Source: Gambelia wislizenii (taxonomy: Eukaryota; Chordata; Lepidosauria; Squamata; Crotaphytidae). Taken from it: a stretch of 64,000 bases of DNA. Below are positions 23,945-34,345 of this stretch, piece after piece; positions within the stretch are counted from its first letter, which is position 1, and each line of letters begins with the position of its first letter. The DNA lies in contig JAUMIR010000001.1 in assembly GCA_030847615.1 (NCBI GenBank), positions 259,717,187 through 259,781,186 of the forward strand, in the 5' to 3' direction. The translations under genes and the position numbers were made by a program. The notes under the pieces are model-generated. The model made no database searches, was not told the DNA's origin, and saw nothing but the letters and a program-made list of their open reading frames with translations.

Positions 23945-24246
23945 TGTCTCCTTCTCTGCAGACAGAGAATGATGCAATGGGCACTTACTATGAAGGCTCG
24001 TTCTTGTCTGCAAAGAAGAGGATATCCAACCCCACCGTAGTGGTGGCATCCTTCCTCTTAGCATCTTCTCTTGTTCCCCTTCTACCAGCTTGGCTATGTA
24101 AAGACCTGAAGGAGGAGCTAGGGATCCCTACAGAAGCCTGAAGGCTCTAAGTCGTATGATCCCTTGCCTGGGTGGCAGTGGGGCTAATCTATTCTGTATG
24201 TCTGCTCCTCTCCAGTCAAGAATGAACCTTCATAGTAAGTGCCAAT
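23945..24246. repeat. DIRS-2 internal complementary region and right terminus
   Basis: Segment 23976-24022 (GCACTTACTATGAAGGCTCG, then a CTGCAAAGAAGAGGA motif) is the reverse complement of 24203-24245. Segment 23945-23971 complements the left terminus. Between them, 24113-24190 is the right inverted terminal repeat. Confidence 0.75.
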
Positions 24247-24261
24247 GTATCAATATCATTA

Positions 24262-24490
24262 AAAGTTTTGTTTTGTTTTTGTGTGCTGTCAAGTTAGCTT
24301 TGGCTTATGGTGAGCCTATGAATGCAAGAGATCCTTTTATTAACACCCTGTTCAGGTTTTGCAGACCCAAGGCTGTGGCTTCTTTGATTCTATCTGTAAT
24401 GAAGTCTGCCTCTTTTCCTGCTTCAACTTTCCCAAGGATGATTGCCTTTCCCAAGGAGTATATCATCTCACATGATATGTTGAAAGAAAG
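24262..24490 (-). mobile_element. RTE/BovB-like LINE 3' fragment
   Basis: The + strand shows 'gtgctgtcaagttagctttg', 'ggctgtggcttctttgatt' and 'cttcaactttcccaaggatg'. These resemble reverse-complement BovB 3' sequence. The fragment abuts the right end of DIRS-2. Confidence 0.5.
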
Positions 24491-24499
24491 AAGCATGGA

Positions 24500-24735
24500 A
24501 ATGGCCTCTAGAAGAGAAGGCCGAGAGGGGACATGATAGCCATGTTTAAATATTTGAAGGGATGTCATACTGAGAATGGAGCAGGCTTGTTTTCTGCTGC
24601 TCCAGAGACTAGGACACGGAGCCATGGGTTCAAACTACAGGAAAAGAGATTCCACCTAAAAATTAGGAAGAACTTCCTGACAATAAGAGCTGTACGGAAG
24701 TGAAATACACTGCCTTGGAGTGTGGTGGAGTCAGA
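24500..24735 (+). mobile_element. CR1 LINE 3' fragment
   Basis: The + strand translation includes REGTHDSHV-like frame noise but also clear CR1 ORF2 C-terminal pieces: MFKYLKGCHTENGAGLFSAA, HGFKLQEKRFHLK and RKNFLTIRAVRK. The same residues occur in the open CR1 at 52.9 kb. Confidence 0.75.
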
Positions 24736-24902
24736 AAGCAGACTGTGATTGATAATCCAATCCTCCAGTAGGACAGGAAGGATATAGAAACTTGGTGCAT
24801 GGCCTCACATGTTTTTATTAGCTTCTTCTGGAAAAAGTGGGGAAATAGTGGTCTTATTATCACGGTAGGAATGACAAAAAAAGGACCCTTCTGAAGCTTA
24901 TA

Positions 24903-25132
24903 CAATTGTCTCTTCACATTTGCTGGGGTTTGGTTCCAGGACCCCCCGTGAATACCCAAATCCATGAATACTCAAGTCCCATTATATGCAATGGCATAGC
25001 AAAATGGTGTCCCTTATATAAGATGGCAAAATCAAGGTTTGCTTTTTGGATTATTATTTTTTAAAGAACATTTTCAAGCCATGAATACTTAAAACCGTGA
25101 ATGCCAAATCCGTAAATATGGAGGGACAACTG
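24903..25132. mobile_element. Tigger-like MITE, copy 2
   Basis: CAATTGTCTC ... GGGACAACTG with TA on both sides (24901-24902, 25133-25134). It is nearly identical to the copy at 3654 over its whole length. Confidence 0.78.
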
Positions 25133-27046
25133 TACTAGCTAGTCATGATCTTAACTTTGTGTAGGATGCTAACTATGTATTGTTTTGTTCATATATACCC
25201 TGTTTTCCCCAAATCAGAGACTTTAGACTGCTTTATAAGATTATGATTAAAATGCTATTGAACTGTTTATAGAAATTAGAATAACAATATATCCATTACT
25301 TCTTATGAGGAGTAATTCTTCTTAATTACTCTTTCAGTCATTGTAAGGGCATTTTCAGGAGCATTTTGACTGGAATTTTTCAAGTTTTATTTCCATCTCC
25401 TATTCATCTTGATTTTTTTTTAATAATGAAAAAGTATCAAACAGCATAATGTACTGTTTGTAAAAAGATTATTTTTACAGTAACAAAAGACTTGGCAGGT
25501 GGCAGAAGATGGGTGCGAGTTTTGCAATGAGTTCCTTAACAGATTACTCATACAGCAACATCCCAAACTCTGGTCCTGGAGGAATGCCAAAAATAGCATG
25601 CAGGCTGAATAAAAGAGGTAACTAAAAAGGGGGGCAAAAAAACAAAGGGGGGACTCCTTGCTGAGATTGTTGATAGTGGTGGTAAGGTCATGAAAAATGC
25701 TCCCTCACCCTGATCTACCTCTTAGGGTTGCTGTGAGGATAAAAGTGCTCTCTTGTGCTGACAAGAGGAAAGGCAGGGTATAATTGTAGCTAACAGCCCC
25801 CATGGAGTGATCAAGCCAGAGTAAAAGCTTTTCATCCGTATTGGTTTCAGTGGTGAAGTACACATGGGTCATGTATAAATGGTCAAAATAATCCTCATGG
25901 GATTCGCTGGGAATACAATCTGTCTTAATGGAAATCCGCATTGATGTGTCCTATTCAGAGCCTTCACAGAGAGTCTTTTCCCGGAGTTTTAAAAAAAGCT
26001 CCGTAGCGAATGCGCATTCCCACTCTTTAAGACAACCACATTCGCACCACTGCACTCTCCCATATGAGAGTAAGTGCAAGCTGATTGGCCCGATGAGCAC
26101 GGGGGGCAGAGCTTGCTAACAGGGCAAGCGCCTGTTGCCGCCATATTGGATTTTCATCTTAGCAAGCAATCGCTAATGTGATAAAAACAGCGATTTGTAT
26201 TATCTTTCTCTCTTTTTTGTAAATGTGAAATATCACTTGTGTGCACCATGGTAAATTTTTTTAAATTGGTGGCGGCAGATTTTAAAAGGTAATAAACTCA
26301 CGGCTGCCATTTTGTCTGGGGGCATGCGAAGTTTATGGAGGCAGTAAAACCATTAAGACAAGTCGCAACTGCTGTGAATTGCTATTACTGCAGAGCAATC
26401 CACCACCCCCTTCGTATAGATGACCCCATAGATGAGCTGTGTGTTACAGATAGTATTGGCATCCTGTAACAATCCCTTCAACAGTCATATTTATCTATAC
26501 TTAATAGAGGCCATTAGGGAATGGGTGACCTCACCCTATGTCACCAACAACTGCTAGCAGTGGACAAGAAGCTCACTTCTTAATGGCCTTGGGTCACCCA
26601 ACAAGTGTTCCTAAAATATTATAGATGGAAGTGAGAAAATAGCCATGGGGTGACTGTCACTCTAAAAACCAGGAAGCATAACCCAGGCCTTCCATGTGTG
26701 GGTGCTTAGGCTTTCAATCTGAAATCAATGTAGCCTCATTTGGCTGGCTCAAGTCTTTTGTTTAGAGTTATCCTCTATTACAAGGCCCATCTTTCTTTTG
26801 AGAGTAAAGAAACAACACAAATAAATAAATAACAAACACCAACCTCTCCATTCCGTAAAAGATTTCTATCTGGAGAGATGGATGAGGAGGAGTAAGTGTT
26901 GCATTGTACTAGAATCTCTTGCTGTTAAAAAGGACCTAGGATGAGAATGAGAGGTTGTTAAGGACAGAAAAGGAGTTATTACTGTCCTTTGAAACTCCAC
27001 CTGCTAACGTCACTGTCAATCGCTGGCTGTTTGCGCTTCTCTAGAG
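25133..27046. other. Intergenic, no gene recognised
   Basis: AT-rich DNA, with a more GC-rich patch at about 25925-26120 that includes 'gattggcccgatgagcacgg'. I recognise no exon and no classified repeat. The last 150 bp lead into the C2orf66 promoter. Confidence 0.5.
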
Positions 27047-27054
27047 TTATAAGT
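27047..27054 (+). promoter_or_regulatory. C2orf66: TATA box of C2orf66 ortholog
   Basis: TTATAAGT lies about 30 bp upstream of the likely start of the first exon, which itself ends in a good donor (GTAAGT at 27122). A tissue-restricted TATA promoter fits a small secreted-protein gene. Confidence 0.6.
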
Positions 27055-27077
27055 AGAGTGATCAGTTTCACTGTAGG

Positions 27078-27121
27078 TTACTAAGCAGCTCAGCAGGGAG
27101 AAGACAAAGCCAACAGTACTG
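27078..27121 (+). other. C2orf66: C2orf66 non-coding exon 1 (start approximate)
   Basis: This is the short segment between the TATA box and a strong donor, CTG|GTAAGT, at 27121/27122. It has no ATG in frame with exon 2. The transcription start is inferred from TATA spacing. Confidence 0.5.
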
Positions 27122-27458
27122 GTAAGTTTGTTTTTTAAAAACATATGATGCCATTTGTACTTCTGTAACATTGCAAATTCTTTTCAGTTTTTGTTCAATT
27201 TGGATATGAGTTGTTTTGTTTAATTTGAAAAATCAGAGTAAAGTTTTGAACATACATGGCAGTTCTGTAAGGATGGTATTCCGGTGGCTTTTGTGTACAG
27301 ATTAAGTAGAGTACAATGCCCTTTGTGATCTATTGTTGTTTGAAAATAACTATAAGGATGCATTAATGTGTTTGTGCAATTGATTAGTTTATTCTGATCC
27401 TTCAAGTGGAGAGAATTTAAGTTTGCTACTTCCTATACAGCCTCCTGATCTCTCCGGT

Positions 27459-27581
27459 ATGTGGAAGCTGGTGATCTTGGTTCAATGTGCTACACTGATT
27501 TTAAGAGGGTTGGGACAAGGAACTCCATTAAGGCCTGAGGAGACATGGAAACCTCTGGACAACCCCAGAAACAGGGATCTG
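27459..27581 (+). CDS. C2orf66: C2orf66 coding exon 1 of 2
   Basis: The acceptor TTCCTATACAG ends at 27440, with an 18-nt leader before ATG. 41 codons cover the signal peptide and the conserved WKPLDNPRNRDL. The donor GTAAGG begins at 27582, phase 0. Confidence 0.85.
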
Positions 27582-28646
27582 GTAAGGTAAACTTTGGAAC
27601 AATGTATGTACAGCACTTGTACTACTTCTGAGCAAAAGCAACAAGCCAAGGTTAAAGGTCTCCTCTGTGACGGAGTTTTCTCCAATTCAAATACAGCTGT
27701 GCAGCAGAGCTGCATCAGTATTCAGAACAAAAGCACAGTCCAGTATAAGTTTAGAATTGGGTCACACTTTAGTACATCCCATTTATCTTTAATCAGTGCT
27801 TGCCATCAGTTCTCAAAGAGCTGAAGATGAGCAGAAGTTAATTTTTCATTCTATTAAATGTTGAATAGTTCAGTCTATCTCCTTTTTGGAGAAAGAACAG
27901 AAATAGCCGTTCCAAGTAAGGTGCTATTTTTAATATTATTCTCATGGATTTGTGGTTCCTATGGGTTAGTAAAGTGGAGGTATTAGGATGCAGTAGTCAG
28001 TTGGAGGTAATATTTTTATTGGCTTCTGCCCTAATATTAATGATAAACATATTGGCTTCAAAATGTTACACCTACAATTTATGCCTGGCCATGAACACAC
28101 ACATTGATTAAAAGAGAGAGAGTTTTATTTGCTTTATACAGAATAGTTTCTTAATTTCTAGAAGGGATGGGTCAAATTGCATAAGCATTATTGACAGAAC
28201 TGTTGATAGGATGTTGGAGGAGTTTATTTATTAAAATTGTGTAGAATGTTATTACCTAAGCATTTACAGATATACCCATTTGTGAGGTTCATGTCTTGTG
28301 TGTTTTTATGACCCCATGTTTATTGCAATAGTTGTAATCTGTTAAATTTCCCTTATACTTGGAGCCTCTGAGGTACAGGATATTACTATCAAACTACACT
28401 GAGTATTAAAATATTGGAGAATATTCATTGGGAGACGCCTGTTTTGAAATGTGAATTTTCATCCAGTTTTTCAGAACTCTCAAGGCTTATTTTTCTGGGA
28501 AAAACTTTAATCTCAGAAAGTTTCCAGATGGTTTCTCAGTTAATGATAAACCAAGACCAGTCGCTTTCTATTTGGATCCTGTTGCTTCTGCGTTCGCAGA
28601 TTTTGAAGAAAAGAAAAACTCACTTACACATTATCTCAAAGGCTGA
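27459..28646 (+). CDS. C2orf66: C2orf66 ortholog, small secreted protein, two coding exons
   Basis: Function unknown; the human ortholog is a small predicted secreted protein of similar size. Coding exons 27459-27581 and 28467-28646 join in phase 0 to give 100 residues. Residues 1-21 (MWKLVILVQCATLILRGLGQ and Gly) form a signal peptide. The mature part contains ETWKPLDNPRNRDL, then FFRTLKAYFSG, LRKFPDGFSVNDKPRPVAF and a C-terminus EEKKNSLTHYLKG, which match what I recall of C2orf66. The start is the first ATG after the acceptor at 27440. Gene order between PGAP1 and GTF3C3 is as in human. The stop-to-AATAAA distance is only about 20 nt. Confidence 0.85.
27582..28466 (+). other. C2orf66 intron
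   Basis: An 885-bp GT-AG intron with no recognised repeat. The acceptor is ATTTTCATCCAG. Confidence 0.75.
28467..28646 (+). CDS. C2orf66: C2orf66 coding exon 2 of 2
   Basis: 59 codons plus TGA at 28644. It begins FFRTLKAYFSGKNFNLRKFP and ends HYLKG. The frame is set by the upstream exon phase. The alternative frame through this region (28414-28665) is not conserved-looking. Confidence 0.85.
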   Translation, partial: FFRTLKAYFSGKNFNLRKFPDGFSVNDKPRPVAFYLDPVASAFADFEEKKNSLTHYLKG

Positions 28647-28664
28647 ACAATGTGGTTCAAGGTA

Positions 28665-28670
28665 AATAAA
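28665..28670 (+). terminator. C2orf66: C2orf66 polyadenylation signal
   Basis: AATAAA starts 19 nt after the stop codon, giving a very short 3' UTR. Confidence 0.55.
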
Positions 28671-29304
28671 AGAGATCCTTGTACTGATGTTTCATCCTCA
28701 TACTAGTCAGTTAAATCTGGCTAAACTTCCATAACTAAATGGTACATTAAATGACTTGCCTGATACATTTAAATATTTCCCTACAGATCTTGCTATCATA
28801 AAACAGTTCATCAGCAAACAAAGACTATAATTATACTAAAGCAACTAATTTTGCACAAGCAATTGTTGCACTGATACTTATGTCTGAGGTTGCTAGTAAT
28901 GGATTATCTTTCACCCCTGTTTGATTTGGAAGGAACTGTTTAAACCCAATTCATCTGGAAAGCATTAACTTGGATGAATTAAACCACATCAGTTTAAAGT
29001 CTGACAGTTTATTTTATGCAAATCTGTGCCCTCTATGTGTGATGCATTCCCCTCTTTTTGTAATCTGTAACTGGTCACCATTGCTCGTTTACACGACAAA
29101 AACAGCCCAAGAAGAATTCATGTTGATCCCTGGTCGTTCGCACACATCACGAGCTATTCAGAAGGAGGGGGTAGCAAAAAGCCCAGTTAACACATGACAT
29201 TCCACCCCTCTATTTTTCAGGACCTTTTTAGGAAAGTCCGAGACAACCTGTGCTATTGGTTGCCTGAACAATCAGGAACCATCCCAGGACATGGGCTGAA
29301 TAGT
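28671..29304. other. Intergenic, nothing recognised
   Basis: AT-rich sequence between the C2orf66 end and an inverted-repeat structure. No exon or repeat family is supportable. Confidence 0.5.
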
Positions 29305-30308
29305 GATTGGTTGGACTTTGAAGGGGGCGGGCTTGCAAGGGAAGCCTTGCAATTCTTGATGCCTGGCTGGCAGAAGCTGAAGCCAGCTGAGAGCCACTGG
29401 CCCCTCCCTCCCTCGTCCTCCAGGAGGAGATTGGGGGGACAGACAGAATTAAAGCATTGCTTTCTATTGGAAGTAAAAGAAGTGGAGGGGAAGAGTGGAG
29501 TGGGACAGAATTTGGGGCTGTGGCTTAATTCTATTGTGTATACTAATGTGCCCCCCCCAGTAAGAATTCAAATTGACAGTAAGCACTTTGTGAATGCAGC
29601 AGCTATATCTTTGAATGCACCCTGTTTCTGTTAATGGAAAATTAAGGTCTCCTTGAGAGTAAGAATTCAGGACTGTGGCTTAATTCTACTGTGCATACTA
29701 ATATGGTCTCCTCGAGAGTAAGAATTCAAATTGACAGTAAGCACTTTGTGAATGTAACTGCTATATTTTTGAATGTACCCTGTTTCTGTTAATGGAAAAT
29801 TACTTGTGCAAAGTAGATGAGGAGCTATTCCAAGAGAATATATTACATGGAATATTTGTGAATTGACAGCCTTAATTTTGTCAATGAAGTAGAAAATATG
29901 CACCATGCGCCTGGTAGTACCAGTTTCAGCTGAACTAAACATTTTCCCATCCTCATTGCTTTCAATGGGAGAGCATGAAAGCAGGCTGGATTTTCTCCTT
30001 GAAATGCTAGGGGTGTAAAACCCTAGATGTCCCTGTGTGGGGGGAAAGAGGCGCGCCTGTGGTGTTGGTAGGGACGCGGGGTGCCACCCTTTGCATAGGG
30101 GAAGGGTAAGCCCCATCGAGCCCATGGCTGCAAGGGTGGGAGGCAGCAGCCCAGTGGGGCAGGGGATGGGGGTTCTCTTTAGAGGCGAAGGTAGCTGTGG
30201 CCGGCAGGGGTGGGGGTGGTTCTCCCAGACTGACCATTCAAAAAATGGCAGATCCAGAACTGCCAGGCTTTCCTTGCAAGCCCGTCCCCTCCAATGTCTG
30301 ACCAATCA
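29305..30308. repeat. Inverted-repeat structure of unknown class
   Basis: The left arm, about 29305-29363 (GATTGGTTGGACTTTGAAGG, then GGGCGGGCTTGCAAGG), returns inverted at about 30249-30307. The arms look about 75-80% alike by eye. The interior is GC-rich on the right side and holds a tandem duplication on the left. It could be a large non-autonomous DNA transposon; no target duplication is evident. Confidence 0.5.
29518..29810 (+). repeat. 155-bp tandem duplication
   Basis: Two direct copies start at 29518 and 29673. They share 'ctgtggcttaattct', 'aagaattcaaattgacagt' and 'ctgtttctgttaatggaaaa'. They differ at several positions, so the duplication is not brand new. Confidence 0.85.
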
Positions 30309-32628
30309 AAATACTGCTCTGCTGTGTGCCCCTATCCCGGGATGGAGGCATTCAAAACAAGAAATAAAAAAAAAATCCAAGACTTATGCTACAGTGACAA
30401 ATCGTGTAAACAATAAGAGACGAACTCAGGATGAAGATATCTCGCTTTTCCCGGGATAAAAACTGCCGTGTAACTGCTGTGACTCTCCAAATTACAGAGC
30501 CAGCACTTACATTATTATTGAAAAACAAAGGTAGTCACTGGAAAGGAAGCCCTAACTATTACATGGGTTATTGCTGTTTGTGTTGGTGTTTTACTCCCCG
30601 GCTGAGAAAAGGCAGGTCTAAGATTGGATGGGTGGATGATCTTTCCCTCAGTTACTTCTCAGGAAAATAGATGGAAATAGTCACAAACAGCTCCAGATCT
30701 TCCCACTTTATCTGTCTTACATATGGTAGCCTGTCATTGTGAATGGGTAGGTAGTTCATCAAAATAATCTAGTGTAATTTTCAAATACAGGTATTAGAAC
30801 TTGCAGTGCCTTTGCCAAGCACACCAAGGCCAGGATCCAGTGGTGTATGTCAATAGCCAAGGCCAGTGGGACTGGGACTTTCTTACCTCTCCTTCCCACT
30901 TCAATCCCATGTGGCACAAAAAAAAAAACAAAACCCTTCTCCAGATGGTTTTCCAGCCCTCCATAACAGGGTTTAGGATGTCTGGAAGGGCCTGCAGGAG
31001 GGAAGTCTGAGAGCTAGAACTAACAGAAACAAACCACTGGCTCATGGCTCAGGACACGTCTACAGAAACAGGATGGGAAAACACAACACAAAATAGCATT
31101 AATACAAAAAAAAAAAAAAGCTCTCTCCTTTAATCTGCTTTCCCCTTTGTTTTTACAGGTGTCTGCTTGCCAGATTATTTTGAAGCCTCTGTGGTGAAGT
31201 GTTTCTAAATGACTGACAGGTTACTGTTTTTCTTAAAGGTCAGATACTGCATATAGAAATGTAAAGCCCACATTTTATTTGTATTTGTATTTGTTTAAAT
31301 GTAAATAAATTATAAATTAAAACTACAGCAACCGGGCTTCTCTGGATGACAAGAAATAACAACCAAGAGTTATTACACCCCAGGATTCAGAAAATTATTA
31401 ACTAAAAACAGAAGGAACATTTTTCATAAGATCTATTCTCCTTATAGTTCTGGTTTCTTAAAAAAAATAAAAAATAAAACTGAGCATCAAATAACATTTA
31501 TGGCCAAACTCTACAGTTAAAAATTGCAAGAAATTATATATTAAAGCAGACACATTAAAGAAAATATTGAGGAATTTCAGTGGCCACAAAGAAACAAGCA
31601 CAAAGCAGAGGCATTATATTCAGTTTCTACAGCAGTCAGATTGCATATTAAGCTACTTTTATTTGCTGATGTCATCATTACATTACATTTCAGCATCAAA
31701 AATGTACTCAAACCACAAACACTCTTGCTTGAAAACCATGGCCTGCAGAATGACAATAACACACCCTAATTAAAAGAATAAGAGTTCTTTTATGTCCCTG
31801 CCTACTTGGGAGTAAATCCACAGAATTCAGTAAACATGTACCAGATCAGGCCTGTAAGATGTTGCCATTGTAAAAGGCAGGTGAAAATGAGAATACTGTA
31901 CTTAAATCATATAGATATACTTTCTGGTATTATATACCAATTAGACTCATTTATTAGGTGCTTTTACAAATACATAATCAAGGTGGGTCTCCTAAAGATT
32001 ATATCTGCAGCTCAAACCAAGAGAGTAATTCCAAGATATTGATTCATGGTATCTTAAGAGAACAGTGTTTCAAATTCTGCGTCTAATACTCTGCATTTAA
32101 GCTGCTTGGAATATTTCTCCTCCTTTATCAATATCAAGTTATCTTTCTCTAGTACCAATAGGTATTAAATTAAAGTCATGATCATCAACTTTTTGCATAG
32201 ATTTGTGAACATGAATCTTTTAGAAGCAGTTAGGGCTAGCTGCTTTTTTGTCATCATGATCTTGGTCTGCCTCAGTAATTTAGAATAGCTGTACCTTACT
32301 CTTGCCAGACAGCATGTCATTATTTCTGGCATTTAATTGCAACGCATGGTGTAAGTTGTTCCATCTTTGAGAGAGATGGTTTAATTAAATGGTGGATTTG
32401 TAGTTGCTGCAATCAAGACTTCCATTACTATGTCTCTGGAAAATGGGTATAAATGGGTTCAGTATGCCTTGGAAGCCGCTTCTAGACCTTAGAAAATGAT
32501 TTACTTTGAAGAAACATGAATATAATAACCTAAGTGGTAGAATGACAACCTGGGCCCCCATCCTGCTTTATGTAAACATAGCAGATGTTAAGAATGCCTA
32601 TTCCCTATGATAACCCATTTTCTTTTCT
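30309..32628. other. Intergenic, nothing firm recognised
   Basis: AT-rich, with A-runs near 30367 and 31109. There may be an old interspersed repeat at 31785-31860 ('ctacttgggagtaaatcc'). No exon is seen. Confidence 0.45.
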
Positions 32629-32653
32629 GTGGGTGGGTGGGTGGGTGGGTGGG
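32629..32653 (+). repeat. (GTGG)n microsatellite
   Basis: Six tandem GTGG units followed by unrelated sequence. Confidence 0.9.
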
Positions 32654-32659
32654 AATAAT

Positions 32660-32768
32660 GCAGCCTTCCAGAGTAGTTGCACTGCAACTCTCAGCATTCC
32701 TTACCACTGGCAATGCTGGATAGGGATGCTGTGAATTACAGTCCAACTGCATCCAGAGGGCTACAATT
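32660..32768. mobile_element. Inverted-repeat element (CCAGATGTTG family, degenerate)
   Basis: 'ttccagagtagttgcactgc' and 'agtccaactgcatccagagg' are inverted around 'agcattccttaccactggca', as in the copy at 5047. It abuts a Tigger-like MITE. Confidence 0.5.
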
Positions 32769-32988
32769 CAGTCAGCCCTCTGTACCCATAGATTCAACTA
32801 CCCATGGCTTGAAAATATTCCATACAAACACAAAATCCAAAAAGGAAGTCTTAATTTTGCCATTTTATATAAGGGACACCATTTTACTATGCCACTGTAT
32901 ATTTTGGGACTTGAGCATCCACAGATTTTGGTATGCATGGGAGGGGATGTCTTGGAACCAAACCCCAGTAGATACCAAGGGCCCACTG
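32769..32988. mobile_element. Tigger-like MITE, copy 3
   Basis: CAGTCAGCCCTCTGTACCC at the left and GGGCCCACTG with TA at the right. The body shares 'tataagggacaccatttt' and 'cttggaaccaaacccc' with the other copies, with more divergence. Confidence 0.68.
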
Positions 32989-33469
32989 TATTCCCACATG
33001 TGCCTTAGCAATTCTTGTCTCAGTGATCAGACTTGCAAATTTGTTTACCTTCCAATGACCAGTCACAAAACAAAGATGCTAAATGTAATATAGGGGAAGA
33101 AAATCAGGTGCTTTTACAAGCAAATGTGTTTCACCACTTAAAGGAGCACCTGTTATTTTAAAAAAAGTGCTAAACAGAATGTCTAGTTTGACCCTCAAAA
33201 GGGTATGCAGTACGTTTCTTCCTATGCTAGAAGTCCTATCAAACCATAGTGTGTACTTGACCTACTGTGCAATATGATGATTAACAATGCAATTCTAACT
33301 CCCTTGGATATCCACCTGAAGTGCCTCTCTGCAAATAGTGGGGGTTATGAAGCCCTGGTAGGTCCTTGGTATGCCTGCAGGAAGCCTCAAAAGTGTAAAT
33401 CGTCTGCTGGGCATTCAGTTGGCATGGCGGAGCCCTTTGGTTACAGGAGCTTGGAACTAATCAGGTACA

Positions 33470-33690
33470 TAGAATAACAGAATCATAGAATTGTAGAGTT
33501 AGAAGAGACCACGAGGGCCATCCAGTCCAACCCCCTGCCATGAAGGAATACACAATCAAAGCATCCCTGACAGATGGCCATCCAGCCTCTGTTTAAAGAC
33601 CTCCAAGGAAGGAAACCCCACCACGCTCCGAGGGAGTGTGTTCCACTGCCGAACAGCTCTTACTGTCAAAAAGTTCCTCCTAATGTACCT
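33470..33690 (-). mobile_element. CR1 LINE 3' fragment
   Basis: The left side shows the CR1 3' tail ('agaatcatagaattg'). The minus strand then encodes RRNFLTVRAVRQWNTLPRSV, VVGFPSLEVFKQRLDGHLSG and ML, matching the CR1 ORF2 terminus at 52.9 kb. Confidence 0.82.
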
Positions 33691-33978
33691 CCCCACTAGT
33701 TCCAAAAGGGGAGAAGGGGGTTCCACAAGGTGAAGATCTGCCACACAAAAAAGTCTGGCAAAGCCCCCACCTCCTGCCCTGAGTGTGAACTGGTTAGCCT
33801 TTGAATTAGAGAGGCAATCCCAGTTAGAATAGTTCTGTGCTTGATTCATCATAGAAAAAAAGAGCATTTTATAAGAGGGATAGATGTTTCCATTTGAACA
33901 TGTTGGTTATTTTCATCCAGTTCAGATTTCATTTTAAAACCAGTTATTTCAGAAGTGTATTACAGCTGAAGCAAACAT

Positions 33979-34036
33979 GACTGGATGGCCCTCGTGGTCT
34001 CTTCCAACTCTGCAATTCTATGATTCTATGATTCTG
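33979..34036 (+). mobile_element. CR1 LINE 3' tail, very short
   Basis: 'gactggatggccctcgtggt' is followed by tandem ATTCTATG units, the typical CR1 3' terminus, here in + orientation. Confidence 0.75.
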
Positions 34037-34235
34037 CTGTATTTATTTATTTTTTGGCGGGTGGGGGGGGGGGAATCCGATTAAAAGCTTAAGTACTGGT
34101 TTCCAATCCTCTCTGTCTTACATAGCTCATATTTTTCTTCCAGTACTTCTGCTTACATTAGACTCCTTTTGATTAAAATGCTTCCTGTGCAGAGAGAGGC
34201 TTTTTCACCGGTAACACTAAACTGTGGTTTAGCAA

Positions 34236-34345
34236 AGTGCAGCCCTCCAGATGATGTTGGGGTACAACTCCCTACACTCCATATCATTGGCCATGTTGGA
34301 TTGGCTGGTGGAAGTTGCAGCTGTACATCTGGAAGCTGCAGTCCT
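34236..34345. mobile_element. Inverted-repeat element (CCAGATGTTG family, degenerate)
   Basis: 'gcagccctccagatgatgtt' and 'tgtacatctggaagctg' surround a core like that of the 5047 copy. Confidence 0.45.

Larger units (their letters stand above)
18335..24246 (+). mobile_element. DIRS-type tyrosine-recombinase retrotransposon 2 (full architecture, decayed coding)
   Basis: The left end (about 18341-18450) is the reverse complement of 24113-24190 (inverted terminal repeats). An internal complementary region at 23945-24022 has a left half that complements the left terminus (18341-18367) and a right half that complements the right terminus (24203-24245). That arrangement is diagnostic of DIRS elements, which replicate through a circular intermediate. 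The coding order gag, RT/RNase H, recombinase is recognisable throughout but broken. A 232-bp Penelope unit interrupts gag at 20602-20833. Confidence 0.82.

Noticed and set aside
30037..30459. 140-codon frame in GC-rich sequence
   Set aside because: It is open because of GC-rich composition. No splice context, signal peptide or recognised domain is present, and the opposite strand is open as well.
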